46,472 bases of DNA from Gnetum montanum (taxonomy: Eukaryota > Streptophyta > Gnetopsida > Gnetales > Gnetaceae): positions 244,766-291,237 of the forward strand of contig MNCI01002686.1 in assembly GCA_015680685.1 (NCBI GenBank). The letters are read 5' to 3'. The notes under the pieces were generated by a model that was not told where the DNA came from, did no database searches, and was given only the letters and a program-made list of their open reading frames with translations. A program made the position numbers and the translations under genes. Below are positions 33,134-43,130 of the stretch, in pieces. The stretch's first letter is position 1. Each line of letters begins with the position of its first letter.

Positions 33134-34705
33134 AGCATTGAGAAAAAATTTTAAAAAATGACTATAGTGTATGTGAGAAGAATTTTGCAAAAACACATAT
33201 ACATAAAACTTTTAAAAAAATGTGAATGCAAAGAATGAGGAAAGAACTACAAATTACAACTATAAAAATTATGGTTTTGGATGTAAAGTGCATAGTGAAA
33301 AAGAAATGGGTAGTGTTATGCACTACAACTATAAGAAAAATGGCAAGTATAACTTTAAATTAATTTTAAAACTGGCTATGGTGTAATACATTGGGTTGTC
33401 GAAAATCAAAAATGGTTTTTTTTCCAAATACACTATTGCCACAAGGCAAAAATAGGCATAAAAATGTTTTTGCAAATGGGTTTTTAGCGAAGAAGTTAGG
33501 TAGAGGCTCTCCTTCTAGTGTTAGAAAATTATAATGACAGAAAAAACTGATATTGGAAATCCAAGAAAATTTGTGTAAATAGTTTTAACCCCAAGATTCA
33601 TGAGCCTTAGAAAGGACCAAAGGCACCTTAGGTAGTCTGGCCAATTGCTTAAGAACTTAAAAAATCTATTACCATGCATAAAAAAATAGGAATAAATGAA
33701 TGCTAATAAAATGAGGATTTATCACTAGACTAAGAATGAAGAGAGATGTATGAAATATGCAAAAAATATGACGAAACAACTACAAAAATTTATGTTAAAT
33801 ATTACAAAATATTATAAATAGATAGGTTTAGAGAATACAAATCAATGCCTTTAAAATCCTAAGAATACAAAAATGACATTGAAATTTGGTGCAGAAGGTA
33901 GGGTGGGTTTTGCATTGATTCTGCATTGTAATAAATGCTACTACAAGTATTTTCTATTCTTAGTGATCTACATTGAAAAGGCTACAAAAGGTTATGAAAT
34001 TTGCACTAATTTCTCTGTTCTTTGTTAAAACTAGGTTTCTCTTTTTTCTAGAAAATGCTCTTCTCTATGTGTTAAAAAGATCTACCAAAAAAGTCTTGAC
34101 AATGATGTAAAGTATGGTATAAATAGGCCTTGAATTTATCATTCTAGTGTTAGTTACATTCCCATACACTCTCTAGAGCATTACATAAATTTTTTGGATC
34201 GTTTTCATGGCCAAAAGTACAATGTATAGATCACCAACATTTTTGAATTTGTCTATCATGTTTTGGGAGTGTATTTGGACTATTTTCATGGCCCAAGCTA
34301 TAGCGTATTAGCCACCAACATTTTTTATCTTCTGTGCCAAATTTACTAGAATTTTTAACATTTTGGCATAAATGAAATTCATAATGTGTGATTTGTACAT
34401 TTCATTTTACACATTAAAAATCATCCAAGAATTTACCAAAATAAGGTCACAGGGTAAGATCTTTGATGGAAAAATAAGGTAATTTTTTCTACTCTTGAAT
34501 TCCTATTAAATTACAATGCAAATTTTGGCTACCAGGCTTTTCCATTTGCCACATAAATTTTCTTGAGGAGTTTCACCTAGTACTATCATACTTGCAAGAA
34601 CATGGAGTTTATGACTTAAGTCCTAAGCTTAGTAGGAGGAAAACACCCAATAGATTGTCTTATTCATAGGAAAATTATTGACAATAGTTTCACCAATAAT
34701 AATTA
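33134..34705. other. unassigned stretch with a two-copy direct repeat
   Basis: AT-rich, no ORF above 60 codons and no recognisable gene. It includes a direct repeat of about 51 bp at 34195-34245 and 34275-34326, with shared words TTTTCATGGCC and CACCAACATTTTT. The part near 33290-33330 has weak pol-like wording (VKCIVKKKWV), but too little to call. Confidence 0.4.
34195..34326. repeat. two-copy direct repeat (about 51 bp units)
   Basis: Units TTGGAtCgtTTTCATGGCC... and TTGGActaTTTTCATGGCC... share the GTATAGATCACCAACATTTTT-type end, with substitutions. They are separated by about 29 bp. Confidence 0.65.
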
Positions 34706-35204
34706 TGACACCCCATCCCTGGATGTCATGGCAAATGTCAAATATATGATATATTACAGTTTATGCATAATAGGAAAAATGTAGAAAAAGAAAGAAAAGA
34801 ATGCTTTATTGATATGGAATAGCATATTTGAATCATGCTTCGAGAGTGTTCCTTGGGGTTTTCTTGCTTTGACATCTATTCCTTAGAGGCAATCCAGAAT
34901 TGCCACTATGGTTAGGCCTATAACTTGGCTAGTCCACTTCCGGTCCTACTTCACTTCACTTCCTATGACTTACCCATATCGGCTTTGCCCCTCAATGCTG
35001 GCATGACTTTTAGCCTTGAGTATAAATGCCTTAGGTCAAAGCCTCAAAGGTTACCTTAAGAGACACGTCTATTATTACAACATGTCCTTTTGGATCATAA
35101 TTACAACTACCATTTTGGATCCTGTTAAGATAATAATAACACTTGTTATGAAGAGACACCATCTTCATTAGGTAGTAGCATCATTTGGGAATGGGGATGT
35201 GACA
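34706..35204 (-). mobile_element. LTR (3' in minus orientation) of element carrying a CCR4-like copy
   Basis: A 499-bp LTR, minus-strand start TGTCACATCCCCATTCCC at 35204 and end ...GGGGTGTCA at 34706. It matches 37948-38524 in direct orientation, including ATGCTTTATTGATATGGAAT, CCTTAGAGGCAATCCA and GGTAGTAGCATCATTTGGGA. A polypurine tract lies immediately outside at 35205-35222. Flanking bases (AATTA left, ATATT right of the partner) do not give a clean duplication. Confidence 0.8.
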
Positions 35205-35222
35205 ATCTACCCCCCTTGAGAT
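35205..35222 (-). promoter_or_regulatory. polypurine tract
   Basis: The minus strand reads AATCTCAAGGGGGGTAGAT right before TGTCACA. It identifies the LTR at 34706-35204 as the 3' LTR and sets the minus orientation of the element. Confidence 0.7.
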
Positions 35223-35654
35223 TTTGTTTGTCCTTGAATGAGTCCACATTCTCTATCTTTTTCTAGACCCAATGCTTTCTTTCATGATTTTGTGCTCCAA
35301 TAATTTGATTTCTCCTTTGAACTTGAAGTTGTTTCTTACTTATTCTGCAAATAAGATATATGTGAGAAAAATTATATGTAAAATTAAATATTACTTTCTT
35401 GATACTTTATTTTCTAAGATAATTACAAAAGGTAAATTAAAGATTTATCAACTACCAATCACCAATCCTAACTAGGATCACATAAAGTGCAAATTTAATT
35501 TGGTTAACCAATTGAAGGCAGGGAAAGTTCTTTATCCCCAATTTTTATTATCATAGATATTTTACCTATCTAATTGAAATATAAATTAGATAATGAATAA
35601 AATAATAAGATCATTAAATAAAAGTAAGAGTGAGATACTTTTTGATCTTGATCA

Positions 35655-36665
35655 ACCTTATGAACTAATGGGAGTAATTGTAATTCTACCATAAGTGGTA
35701 TGTGATTAGATGTTCTTGTTTAGGATGGCAAGGCTTGATCTTGATTATTTTCAACTTTTTCTTTAGAAATTAATTTTAGTAACTTGGTAACTTGAAAGAA
35801 TCAAGCATCGTACCAAATATAATTGAAAGTCTCAATGAAAAATGTTGTTGACCCATCTTCATTAATCATAGTAGAGTAATTAGTAAATTGTGGTTCTTGA
35901 TGAGTGCTATCCATCAACATCATCTATTCCTGAATTCTAGAATTTGATTTATCTACAAAAGATTCAAAGTAAGCAAAATATGCACTGGCTAATAGAATTG
36001 CATACTAAATTGATGGAAACATCTTCTTCAAATCAGGCTCATTTTCCAAAGATTCCTTTACATATCCATATTTTAAGAAATGATAAATAATACTTTCAAC
36101 TTTTGCATTGAAGTCTTGACAAAGAATAAATGGAACTGGATTGGTACAACTTAGGAATAACTCCTTCTTCAAGCTTTCTTCTATTTTCTTAATCAAGTAT
36201 GCTCCTTGACAAAGTTTAACATCTGAACATGTTGGTTTGGCAATTAAATGTGTGTTAACCATGCATACACATCTTCCTAATAGATGAATTTTTAAAATCA
36301 CTACTAGGGCTATGTGATTTTTCCAAAATCTTGACTATTCTTTCTTTCCCATCACTTGAAGTTTCTAAATTTCAAAAATCATATTTTCTAAACTCTATTC
36401 AAATCCTTGTACTAATTCAAACTTAGCTTCTCTATAAAGGATTGCACAACCATTCATGTTGTGATTTTTGCAATATTCTAATCTATATGGCTCAAAAGAA
36501 GAACTTCCACATGAAGATTTCTGTTTATAGATACCTCTGTATCCCATATTTTCAAAGTCCTTTTGGAATTGGTATAAAAATTCTCGTGGAAGTACTTGTA
36601 AGCATAAAACATCAACATCCAAATCTTTTAACTCTGCTAAGATGTGTGGATATCATAAATTTAGA
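35655..36665 (-). pseudogene. CCR4/nocturnin-type exonuclease domain (EEP family) pseudogene
   Basis: A single minus-strand frame about 1 kb long with no introns encodes most of an endonuclease-exonuclease-phosphatase domain as in CCR4-type poly(A) nucleases. In order: YPHILAELKDLDVDVLCLQV (family: ..ADVLCLQEV), GYRGIYKQK, GCAILYREAKFELV, ALVVILK, CVCMVNTHLIA (family VANTH), DVKLCQGAYLI, FILCQDFNAK (family L.GDFNS), EPQFTNYS, FNYIWYDA (family DYI.Y) and LPS..TSNHIPLMVEL (family SDH catalytic motif, here with Asp replaced by Asn). The Glu of LQEV is replaced by Val, so two metal or catalytic positions are lost. About seven in-frame stops (for example near 36393, 36005, 35925 and 35829) and few or no frameshifts. 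The N-terminus and any upstream domain are absent. The subfamily is uncertain (CCR4, nocturnin, Angel or 2'-phosphodiesterase type). It lies between the two LTRs of a minus-oriented element and has the same orientation as that element. Confidence 0.8.
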
Positions 36666-37285
36666 AGGGTGAAAAATGTTAAAAATAACTATTCATATGT
36701 TGAAAATGGACATCATATGCTTGAGTGATGCCAAAATTAAATTTTTGAGGATCTTGAGGCACTTTATCGGGCAAGGAGAAAAAACTAATTTTTGGGATTC
36801 CTTGGGATGGATCTAACTTCAGCACTATGTCCAAAAGGTTGAAAACTATAGGAAATGACTATTTTTTCACATAAAAAGGCTTCCAAAATCAAAAGTTATG
36901 ACTTTTGGGGTCTAGGATCTTTGGTACGAAAAACAAGACTTCCTTAGAGGTCACCCATCCTAGTTCTACTCCAAAATGAGCATGCTTAATGATGAAGTCT
37001 TTATCTTTGTTGTTACTAAGGCATCAATTTTGAATTTTTAAAAATATTTATGCATGTTCTTAATTTAAATTGACAATTAATAATAAAATTTTTTAAATTT
37101 TTCTGTTAGTTGACAGGAATTTCGAAATTCTCATTAATTTTTGGGAAATTCAGATTTCTCGTCTGCCAATAGAAATTTTCATTGTGTGGATGATGGCCAT
37201 TTCAGGGTCTCCATGTCCTACTTTGGGGTCCATGTAACCCTACTTTGGGCTAGCATGGCCCATCTCAAAGTTCATGTGGCAGAGA
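36666..37285. other. unassigned stretch between CCR4-like copy and minisatellite
   Basis: No recognisable coding motif. It belongs, by position, to the internal region of the LTR element and separates the domain copy from the presumed 5' LTR side. Confidence 0.4.
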
Positions 37286-37430
37286 GGTGATTTGTGGTGG
37301 TGTTTGAAAAGGTGATTTTCGATGGTGCAAAAGGAAATTTTTGGTAGTGTTGAAGGTAGTTTTTGGTGGTGCTAGAGGTAGTTTGTGATGATGTTGGAGG
37401 TGGTTTTTGGTGATACGAGAGGGCAATGTG
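37286..37430. repeat. minisatellite, GTTTTTGGTGGTG units
   Basis: About six imperfect units of 22-27 bp of the type GGTAGTTTTTGGTGGTGCTAGA. On the minus strand they give Thr/Pro/Ser-rich open frames, which explain the overlapping low-complexity ORFs here and are not evidence of a gene. G-rich strand on plus. Confidence 0.7.
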
Positions 37431-37850
37431 CACAGCAGACAATGGGCAGGTGGTAGGTAGATAGATAGTGGTAGATGTAGCAGTGGTAGTAGTAGGCACA
37501 ACTTAGCAGTAGTGGCAGGCACATTGTAGTGGTAGGCACAGGCTTAGGTATGTTGGGAGGTGTAAGCGTGGCACAGAAGTAGATGGAGGAAGGTGAAGGC
37601 ATGGTGTGGTAGCAAACAATGGATAACACAAGCATGTTAGTGGCAGATGGTAGAGGGCATAGGCGTGGCATGATAACAAATGGTGGAAGGACGTGTCATT
37701 GTAGGATGCATGTAGCACAAAGGGTGGTGGTTGCAGAGAGCAATTGCAGGATGCATAGTGGTGGCAGTGGTGGATAGTACATAGCCGTTGGGTAGTAGTG
37801 GCAGTAATGGTAGCGCTGGATAGTAGCTCTACATGGGCCTATGTAGCTCT
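37431..37850. repeat. degenerate GTGG/GCA-rich low-complexity stretch
   Basis: Continuation of purine- and GT-rich low complexity with recurring GGTAG, GTGGCA and TAGCAC words. Several overlapping minus-strand open frames (up to 99 codons) are Pro/Leu/Cys/His-rich by composition and overlap one another, so none is called a gene. An N at 37879 lies just beyond. Confidence 0.5.
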
Positions 37851-37947
37851 CAGTCATCATTTTTTTCATTTTTAATAANGTTCAATAAGTATTTTAGTGA
37901 TTTTTTTAACTATTTATTATTATTTTATTCCACCTTGCCTTGGTGGT

Positions 37948-38524
37948 TGACGCGATGGTAGCAATTCTAAGTCATGGAAAACATCAAATATACAATATAT
38001 TAGACATTATGTGTATGAAGAAAATATATCAAATGTGAAATATATGTGATATTTGACATTATATATAAAGGAAATAATAGGAAAAATGTAGAAAGGGAAA
38101 GAAAATAATGCTTTATTGATGTGGAATAGCATATTCAAATCATTCTCTAAAAGTGTTCCTTGGGGTTTTCTTCCTTTTTTCATCTATCCCTTAGAGGCAA
38201 TCCAACATTGCCACCACAATTAGGCCTATAACTTGGCTAAAAGAAATGGCTAGTTCACTTCCTATCCTACTTCACCTAGCTTCTCGTGACTTGCCCATAC
38301 TGGCTCTGCCACTCCATGCTAGCATTACTTCTAACCCTAGGTATAAATGGCTTAGGTCAAACCCCCAAAGGTTACCTTAAGAGACATGTCTATTATTACA
38401 ACATGCCTTTTGGGTATCAATTACAACTACCCTTTTAGGTTTTGTTAAGATAATAATAACATTTGTTATAAAGAGACACCATCTTCATTAGGTAGTAGCA
38501 TCATTTGGGAATGGGAATGTGACA
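37948..38524 (-). mobile_element. LTR (5' in minus orientation) of element carrying a CCR4-like copy
   Basis: Partner of 34706-35204, about 577 bp, with extra bases near its left end (an additional AT-rich segment at 37990-38060). Matches include CTTTATTGATGTGGAATAGC, GGTTACCTTAAGAGACATGT and GGTAGTAGCATCATTTGGGA, ending AATGTGACA at 38524. A primer-binding site on its left side is not recognisable, possibly because of the join at 37879. Confidence 0.75.
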
Positions 38525-39149
38525 ATATTAACCAAGTGTAATGCAACCTTAATCTCAAGATTATTATCATCAATGATAAAACTCAGAGTTGTGGGGGATG
38601 CCACCACTAAGGTAGTAGTATTCTTACCACCAACCTTATTCATATGGATACTATGTCTAGTAGCTAGTGTGAGGCTCTACAAGCCACTCTTCTTCTCATT
38701 ACTACTATCCCCTTGAATATCATAGATCTACCAATCCATGAATTAAGTTTCCTTTTGCTTATAATACTCATTATCCATAGTAATACTCTACACCTCACAC
38801 ATCCATTCCTTTGCCACCTATACTACCTATGTAAGGTGAGATACCACTACAGCATCAACAACGCAATGCCACATGGGCCATAAATTTGCAGCCAAATGAA
38901 AACTCAAATTTTTGTTAGCATAACCCTCAAAAAAAGCTTTCTCAAACCCAATATTCTACCTAAATCACTGCAAGAATATATGACTATGGATCCTTCTCAA
39001 GTTACCCTAGGGATATTTACCAAGTCACCTTTAAACTAAAGAACAAAAAATATTCATACCATCTTATTAATTCAGGTAGTCACAAACTAGATAAAGGAAA
39101 GAAATCATTCCAAGAAAAGAACTAACCATGGAAACCCTCTAATTTATTT

Positions 39150-39420
39150 ATAGTTTGTGAAGAATGTTCTATGAAAAGCTATATTAGACTCAGGTTTTTG
39201 TGTAAAATTAATTTCTTAAGAAATATACAAAACATGGAACCTACCTCTACTTAAGAAATGTAATATCAAGTTAGAGCTTATAGACCAATCCATCACTATT
39301 TCATTAGGATTGGTAGAGAACATTGTGACCAATGTTTGGAGACAATCATATCTAGTGGACTTCTTAGTTTCCCATGTGGACAACTACAAAGTGTACTTTC
39401 CAATCATTATGAGAAGGATT
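39150..39420 (+). pseudogene. aspartic protease remnant (copy E)
   Basis: Reads KAILDSGFCVKLIS at about 39170-39210, keeping the catalytic D-S-G, then LELIDQSITISLGLVENIVT and VDFLVSHVD (family PLG..EDV, then DF.VL). A frame stop follows LIS. It corresponds to the protease of copy A. Confidence 0.75.
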
Positions 39421-39779
39421 TGGATAAGTACAATTAATATCAAGTTAGGGATCACAAATCTCTTCTTGAAAATTTCTATGAAAATGAATTTGGTAAGATT
39501 GAGAAGAAGAGGATTCCATGCATCATGTATAGTGATACAAGGTACTATTACATATAGAAAATATGGACAGTAAAGAGCATGTATATTACAACATGCAAGA
39601 AGTATGCTGAAACCACAAGTATCTAAAGATGCCTATATTCAACAATCACAAAATAAGAAGCTACTAAGTGGTTGACCATAAATGATAGCTCTGGTTCCAT
39701 AATGTACATGAAACTAGCAAAAATCCTTACAAGTACCTATATAGATAAGATAGATGAGATGAAGCAATATCAAAGATAA

Positions 39780-40620
39780 CTCTTCAAAGAAATATATAGA
39801 AAAGAAGTAGAAATGGATTAGGGAGAGTTGGGAATTCTTGATATCTCTAAATAAGATTCCTTAAAATCAAAATCTTTACTAGCATCTCTAGAATATGTAT
39901 TCCTAGACAATGAAAAGATGGTAATCATAAATGCCTAGTTTACTAAAGTACAAAAGGAAAATTTATTCAAGGTATTTAATGGATGGTCAACAATCTTTTC
40001 TTGGTCATATGATAAGTTAATAAGAATAGATCCTCACATATGCTTTCATCAGATCTACATTGACTCATCATTAAACCTAAGAGGCAGCTACACGGGAGAT
40101 TGAATCAAAAATTAAAATAAGTTATTAAAAATGAAATTGAAAAACTTCTCAAGGTGGGATTCATATATCTAGTGGTAGATAGTGAGTGGGTAAACTCACT
40201 TATTATTGTACCAAAGAAAAGTGGACAATGAAAAGTCTATATAGACTTTAGATTATTGAACATGGCTACATTCAAGGATCATTTTTGGCTACCATTTATG
40301 GATCAAGCATCAAAAAAAATTATGGGGCACAACTATTATAGTTTTCTAGATGGGTATAGTGGTACAATCAAATCCAAATCACTCTAGAAGACTGAGCCAA
40401 AATAACATTCACAATTCATTGGAAAACTTTCACATACAAGAAGATGCCTTTTGGCATATTCAACATTTCTGCAACCTTTCAATGTCTAGTTTTGAGTATC
40501 TTTTAGTAGTAGATTGGTAGTGGTATGGAAGTCTTTATGGATGTCTTCTCTACCTATGGTGTTGATTTTGAACAAGCATTAGATTGTCTTGGTAGGTACT
40601 AAAATGATGTGTGGAGATGA
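39780..40620 (+). pseudogene. gypsy reverse transcriptase (copy E)
   Basis: The linker LLASLEYVFLDNEKMVIINA precedes RT. RT begins EIEKLLKVGFIYLVVDSEWV, then LIIVPKKSGQ and VYIDFRLLNMATFKDHF (first catalytic Asp region, reading YIDFR), LPFMDQ, YYSFLDGYSG (catalytic Asp retained) and RRCLLAYSTFLQPFNV in a shifted frame. At 40530-40556 the YxDD box reads MEVFMDVFSTYG, so the second Asp has become Val. Stops at about 40228 and 40384 and a frameshift near 40370 confirm inactivation. Confidence 0.85.
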
Positions 40621-40959
40621 ACCTATGACTTGACTAGCATAAAAGCCATTTGATGGTCCAAAAGGACATTGTCTTGGGGTATAAAATTTTAGGAAAAATA
40701 ACTAAGGTTAACCTTAAAAAGATAAAGGTCATTCAATGAATCACCAAACAACCTCAAATAGTTAAAGATGTAAGGTCATCCCTTGGTCATAATAGTTATT
40801 ACAGACATTTTATTAAAAACTTCTTCAAAATTTCCAAGTCACTAATTGAGATTACTAAGAAGGATGTAATATTTAAATGGTCCAAGAAATGTGAACAAGC
40901 ATCTAGCACCTAAAATAGAAGCCCATAGAGACACCAATTCTACATGTTTCTAATTGATT

Positions 40960-41350
40960 TAAATCCTTTCACATCATGACAGATGCATCCAACTATGCAT
41001 TGGGAGTAGTGCTTACACAAATGGGTGATTATAAAAGTCTATATTGCATTTAGTGTGTAAGAAGGATTATTGTTGTTGAAAAACTCAATTACACCATTAT
41101 AGAAAAAAAACTCATGATGGCAATGTATGCCCTAGAGAAATTTAGGAACTATGTGCTTGAATATCCAATTTTGGTGCACATTGATAATAGTGCAATTTGC
41201 TTCCTAATGAACAAGTTAGTGGTAAGCCCCCATGTTATATGTTGATTGGTGATCCTACAAGAGTTTGATCTAACAGTGGTGGATAGAAAGAGAACTACGA
41301 ACATAGTTTTAGACCATATTTCTTGGTTAAAATGGGATAATGATGATGAT
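40960..41350 (+). pseudogene. gypsy RNase H (copy E)
   Basis: Reads IMTDASNYALGVVLTQMGDY (first catalytic Asp in TDAS), then LNYTIIEKKLMMAMYALEKF (family Y...EKE.LA...A..KFR, the catalytic Glu replaced by Lys), LVHIDNSAICFLMNK (second Asp retained) and LQEFDLTVVDRKRTTNIVLD with HISWLKW. One stop near 41054. Good match to gypsy RNase H in order and spacing. Confidence 0.82.
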
Positions 41351-41589
41351 TAAAAGCCCTTATCTAATCAATTTCTAGATAAGCTTCTCTTTGCTAAGGT
41401 AACTAGAGTTCACACACCAAGGGTTACAAATTGGTATGATAAATTCCTCTCATATTTACTCATAAAAGAGACTCCTACCTAATGAGCTCATAGGAGAAAA
41501 CAATAGTTTCTTTACTAAATCAAACACTACATAGATATAGAGGAAAACCTCTAGAGGATTTGTGTTGATGACCTCATACAATGGTGTGT

Positions 41590-41994
41590 ACTTGATACAG
41601 ATCAACTAAGAGTCCTCCAAGATGATCATGAGGGTCCTTTTGGGGACCATTATGCAAGAAGAGGAGTGGCCATAACAATCCTAATAGGAGGATATATTTA
41701 GCCAATGATCTTTAGGGATACCCATCCTTTCACCCATTCTTGCAAAAGAAGCAAATGAAATGGAGGAATGACAACCAAGATGGAAGAATCCCAATTGTGG
41801 ATTTAACCCCTAGAACCTTTAGACCTTTACAAAATTGACTTCATGGGATCCATCACTCCCATGTCTAATCGAAATTCTTATATCATTGTTTCTATTGACT
41901 ACTATACAAAATGGGCTGAAGCTCTAGTTGTTCCAAACTGTACCTCTACTACTATAACTCAATTTTTTAATGATAATGTAGTACACTTCACAAG
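41590..41994 (+). pseudogene. gypsy integrase, N-terminal part (copy E)
   Basis: The zinc-binding region reads LQDDHEGPFGDHYARRGVA and GGYI.PMIFRDTHPFTHSC, the HHCC module in decayed form. The core opens PLDLYKIDFMGSI with the first catalytic Asp, then SYIIVSIDYYTKWAEALVVP and TTITQFFNDNVV. The next expected block (RFG.P..LISD.G..F with the second Asp) is absent, because unrelated coiled-coil sequence starts at about 41995. Confidence 0.82.
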
Positions 41995-42808
41995 AGAACT
42001 AATTTATGCCCTTGGAAAAGAGCTGAGTGATGCACAAACAGAATTGGTTCATCAGAAGAATAGAGTTCAGGAGTTAAGCAGGGATGCCCAGCAACTGCAA
42101 GAAAGGAATTCTGCTCTTCTTCATGCTAAAGATGAAGCAGCCAAAATATTTGATGAGCAGAGTGCAGTTATCAAGGATAAACATGTAAAACTGGAAAACC
42201 AGTATCGTAACGTATTAGAGTTGAATGAGGGGCAAAAGAAGAAGATTGAGGCATTGCAAAAGGACATGGGTTCTATTGAAAGTAAAAGACGAGCCGAGCT
42301 TCAGGGTGTGTATGAATTAAGGAATCAGTTTGAGGATCTTTCTGAAACTCTGAATTCCAAAGATCAGATTGTGTACAGGCTGGAGAGAACGGTTCAAACA
42401 TTGGAAAGAGAAAAAGAGGAAGTTGAACTTCAGAAATTAGCTCACCTTGAAAGTTTATCTGCAGCAGAGCAACAATACAACACCAGCTTGTCAAGCTTGC
42501 AGAAAGATATAGCAGGATACTACACCAACTTTTCAAAACTTGAGAAAGAGAGAGAAGAATTCAAATTGCTCACTTGTAAGCTCAAGGAACTAAAACAAGA
42601 ATTGTGCAGTGTTTTGAAAAACATATTAGTGGAGGAAGAGGACTTGGAGGATGCCCTAATTTCTTCTGTTTCTGATATGAAATCAAGCGAAGAAGACATT
42701 GAATCAATGAATCTTTATGTGCAAAAACTGAAGGTATTTGTTCTCGACAGGATCGAGGAATTAGTCAAGTTACACAGTGAGCTTCAGACTGTTGCTGCCC
42801 AAAAGTAA
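41843..42808 (+). CDS. chimeric ORF: integrase fragment fused in frame to coiled-coil protein
   Basis: The longest ORF in the window, 321 codons from Met at 41843 to TAA at 42806-42808. Residues 1 to about 50 are gypsy integrase core (IIVSIDYYTKWAEA). From about residue 51 the protein is a strongly charged heptad-like coiled coil (ELSDAQTELVHQKNRVQELS through LVKLHSELQTVAAQK) unlike any retroelement protein. The base composition and clean frame of 41995-42808 differ from the stop-riddled integrase upstream. The Met is an integrase-internal Met, so it is not a natural host start. The coiled-coil part may instead be a host exon whose acceptor is the AG at 41993-41994, after a pyrimidine-rich stretch. 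Transcription of the fusion is unproven. Confidence 0.6.
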   Translation: MGSITPMSNRNSYIIVSIDYYTKWAEALVVPNCTSTTITQFFNDNVVHFTRELIYALGKELSDAQTELVHQKNRVQELSRDAQQLQERNSALLHAKDEAAKIFDEQSAVIKDKHVKLENQYRNVLELNEGQKKKIEALQKDMGSIESKRRAELQGVYELRNQFEDLSETLNSKDQIVYRLERTVQTLEREKEEVELQKLAHLESLSAAEQQYNTSLSSLQKDIAGYYTNFSKLEKEREEFKLLTCKLKELKQELCSVLKNILVEEEDLEDALISSVSDMKSSEEDIESMNLYVQKLKVFVLDRIEELVKLHSELQTVAAQK

Positions 42809-43051
42809 TCCATGGAGGACAAATACAATTCCTTGAAGGCCGACCTTCAGCGGCAATTAATGGTCAAGAAAAAATTTTCATGGCAGGCTGTTATAGCTTC
42901 AACCGGAGCTCTTGCTGTAGCTGCAGCTACTGCCTACATCAAGCTTTCAAAGTATGATTTTGGTTCCAATTTTGGGACTGTTTGTTTGTTTTGCAAGCCT
43001 GATTATGCCATGCTAGGCGGTGTCAATGGTAAATGTCTGTTGCTAAGGTAA
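41995..43051 (+). pseudogene. host coiled-coil protein with C-terminal membrane segment (last exon or retrocopy)
   Basis: Host-like coding sequence of about 350 codons in one frame. About 270 residues are predicted coiled coil rich in Glu, Lys, Leu and Gln. Then a single TAA at 42806-42808, then the same frame continues SMEDKYNSLKADLQRQLMVK and a hydrophobic segment WQAVIASTGALAVAAATAYI (42880-42940), followed by KLSKYDF and a stop at 43049-43051. A coiled coil ending in one membrane span resembles plant tail-anchored organelle proteins such as the PMD1/PMD2 type; MAR-binding filament-like proteins are another long coiled-coil option. Neither is certain. The 5' part is missing. The in-frame TAA would remove the membrane anchor; a CAA-to-TAA change is a simple explanation but unproven. 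Confidence 0.6.
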
Positions 43052-43130
43052 TAATGGTCTCTGAAGGAGACTTGCTGTCTGTTTAATAAAATTCTTGTTT
43101 TGTTTTGAATTTCATGTGGTAAAAAAATTG
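43052..43130 (+). terminator. putative 3' UTR with AATAAA signal
   Basis: AATAAA at 43085-43090, followed by a T-rich, GT-containing stretch (TTCTTGTTTTGTTTTG), 34 bases after the stop at 43049-43051. It fits a plant polyadenylation region for the coiled-coil gene. No poly(A) tract follows, so it gives no support to a recent retrocopy. Confidence 0.45.

Larger units (their letters stand above)
38525..41994 (+). mobile_element. gypsy copy E: gag tail, protease, RT, RNase H, integrase start
   Basis: Plus-strand copy of the A/B/F family that preserves pol. It begins right after the LTR at 38524, with the gag tail at 38590-38700 (LWGMPPLR..YSYHQPYSYG), so gag N-terminus and 5' LTR are missing. 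Protease, RT, RNase H and integrase follow in gypsy order with many stops. It ends inside integrase at about 41980-41994, where host-like sequence starts. The RT wording (KDHF.LPF.DQ) and the long protease-RT linker with LEYVFLD fit the Athila/TAT clade. Confidence 0.85.

Noticed and set aside
33290-33330. Possible copia RT fragment (VKCIVKKKWV)
   Set aside because: Only one short word resembles RT; neighbouring motifs are absent.
37265-37718. Overlapping minus-strand ORFs of 71-99 codons, Pro/Thr/Leu/Cys-rich
   Set aside because: They are frame shadows of a GT-rich minisatellite and low-complexity stretch, overlap each other and show no motif.
42273-42536. Minus-strand 87-codon ORF
   Set aside because: Antisense shadow of the coiled-coil coding sequence.
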